Shown here piece after piece: positions 63,374 to 64,000 of a stretch of DNA of 64,000 nt. The number at the start of each line of letters is the position of its first letter. Position 1 is the stretch's first letter. The translations under genes and the position numbers were made by a program. The stretch spans positions 1 to 64,000 of the forward strand of contig JAJTEL010000006.1 of the NCBI GenBank assembly GCA_021299715.1. The letters run 5' to 3'. The notes under the pieces are model-generated. The model was not told the origin of the DNA. It did not search any database and was given only the letters and a program-made list of their open reading frames with translations. Origin of the DNA: Ilumatobacteraceae bacterium. GTDB lineage: Bacteria; Actinomycetota; Acidimicrobiia; Acidimicrobiales; Ilumatobacteraceae.

Positions 63374-64000
63374 GTGCCGAAACTCCACGCCCACTGAAGT
63401 CGGAGCAAATGCAAGCAACCGACGAAATTGCTGAAGTTGCTCCAGGCGTCTACCGCACTCAGTTGCCGGCCAACATCACAGGGCTTGGCCACGTGAACAT
63501 GTACGTCATGGAAGACGAACGTGGTGTTGCCGTAGTCGATCCCGGTCTTCCCACCAAAGAGTCGTGGAACGCTGTGCTTCAGAGACTCGGACAACTAGGC
63601 GTTCCTGTTGCTCGAGTGCATTCGGTCATCGTCACGCATAGCCATCCCGACCACTACGGCGGCGCGGAACGTCTGCGAAGTGAGTCGGGCGCAGACGTCA
63701 TTACTCACCGTCTCTTTCGTACGTTCTACGACCCAACAGAGCCCCCCGATGTAGACGCCGAAGAACTTGCATTAATGATGCGTAGCCCATTCGATTCTCC
63801 ACCGTGGGGCGGACCAGCCATGGACATGCCATGGCAACGAAAAGTGAAACTACGTATTGGGCGAGCGTTCCCCAAGTTGATGCGTGTTCCACGCCCATCA
63901 ATTCGGTTAAGCGAAACCGATCGTATGAAGTTTGCAAAGCGTGACTGGATGGCCGTTCATACACCAGGCCATACTCACGACCATTTGTGCCTTTTCGACC
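63370..64000 (+). CDS. Metallo-beta-lactamase-fold hydrolase (3' end beyond window)
   Basis: The frame starts at GTG 63370 inside the orn stop and stays open to the window end, giving at least 210 residues. The zinc motif THSHPDHYGG (HxHxDH) follows a typical beta strand pair (GVYRTQLPAN, VNMYVME) and a DPGLPTK segment, and VHTPGHTHDHLCLF provides the next ligand His. The family includes glyoxalase II and similar thioesterases. The substrate is not clear. Coupled to orn. Confidence 0.88.
   Translation, partial: MSAETPRPLKSEQMQATDEIAEVAPGVYRTQLPANITGLGHVNMYVMEDERGVAVVDPGLPTKESWNAVLQRLGQLGVPVARVHSVIVTHSHPDHYGGAERLRSESGADVITHRLFRTFYDPTEPPDVDAEELALMMRSPFDSPPWGGPAMDMPWQRKVKLRIGRAFPKLMRVPRPSIRLSETDRMKFAKRDWMAVHTPGHTHDHLCLFD

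Overview
The window reads as a contiguous piece of an actinomycetotal chromosome, most likely Acidimicrobiia (Ilumatobacter or acIV-like). The pointers are an acyl-CoA carboxylase beta subunit with a small epsilon subunit, a methionine aminopeptidase with an N-terminal SEC-C zinc motif, an F420-type luciferase-like oxidoreductase, aspartate kinase with an internal beta-subunit start, several acyl-CoA dehydrogenase, CaiB and crotonase genes, and Thr-rich stalks on exported proteins. This placement is inference; no 16S rRNA is present. The DNA is densely coding: no stretch above about 300 bases lacks a gene or RNA, and most intergenic gaps are below 60 bases.

Layout. 0-4.2 kb: tRNA-Pro, asd, a methyltransferase, lysC, and a divergent membrane-anchored cyclophilin. 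4.2-8.3 kb: 3-hydroxyacyl-CoA dehydrogenase, aat, ethylmalonyl-CoA mutase, glutathione peroxidase. 8.3-17.6 kb: a putative 2OG oxygenase, a LysM protein, a hydrolase pair, polyprenyl synthase, xseB, xseA, an ABC exporter, a lipoprotein peptidase and a TetR regulator. 17.6-23.2 kb: a 1000-residue secreted Ig/Kelch protein, an AIM24 protein, and an MFS pump with a divergent HxlR regulator. 23.2-25.4 kb: a 2.05-kb island in tRNA-Ser(CGA), bounded by 101-bp direct repeats, with a NERD-nuclease/SF1-helicase gene as its only cargo. 25.4-28.8 kb: tadA between two tRNA-Ser genes, SRP RNA, a 5'-3' exonuclease, pirin and an SDR. 28.8-33.8 kb: prepilin peptidase, epimerase, crotonyl-CoA carboxylase/reductase, thiolase and a CLC transporter. 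33.8-43.7 kb: recR, dnaX, a CopC/CopD-like protein, acyl-CoA carboxylase beta, RDD and epsilon proteins, a CoA-transferase, an MFS pump and msrA. 43.7-50.1 kb: hsp20 and a compact Tad/Flp pilus operon. 50.1-64 kb: map, coaA, rmuC, a thiamine-binding protein with an HTH_22 regulator, Nudix, an acyl-CoA catabolic set, dut, orn, and a metallo-beta-lactamase-fold gene cut by the window end.

How the genes work together. Thiolase, 3-hydroxyacyl-CoA dehydrogenase, crotonyl-CoA carboxylase/reductase, epimerase and ethylmalonyl-CoA mutase cover the first half of the ethylmalonyl-CoA route, and the carboxylase beta/epsilon pair can feed methylmalonyl-CoA. The separate prepilin peptidase at 29 kb probably serves the Tad operon at 44-50 kb.

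Two signals run across the window. First, about two dozen genes have a -10-like hexamer of form TANNNT (often TAGCCT, TAACCT or TAGGGT), or the variant CATACT, ending 5-9 bases before the start codon, with no Shine-Dalgarno sequence. This indicates widespread leaderless transcription and was used to settle several starts. Second, the tRNA-Ser island is the clearest sign of horizontal transfer, and its gene is the best candidate for an uncharacterised (possibly anti-phage) function.
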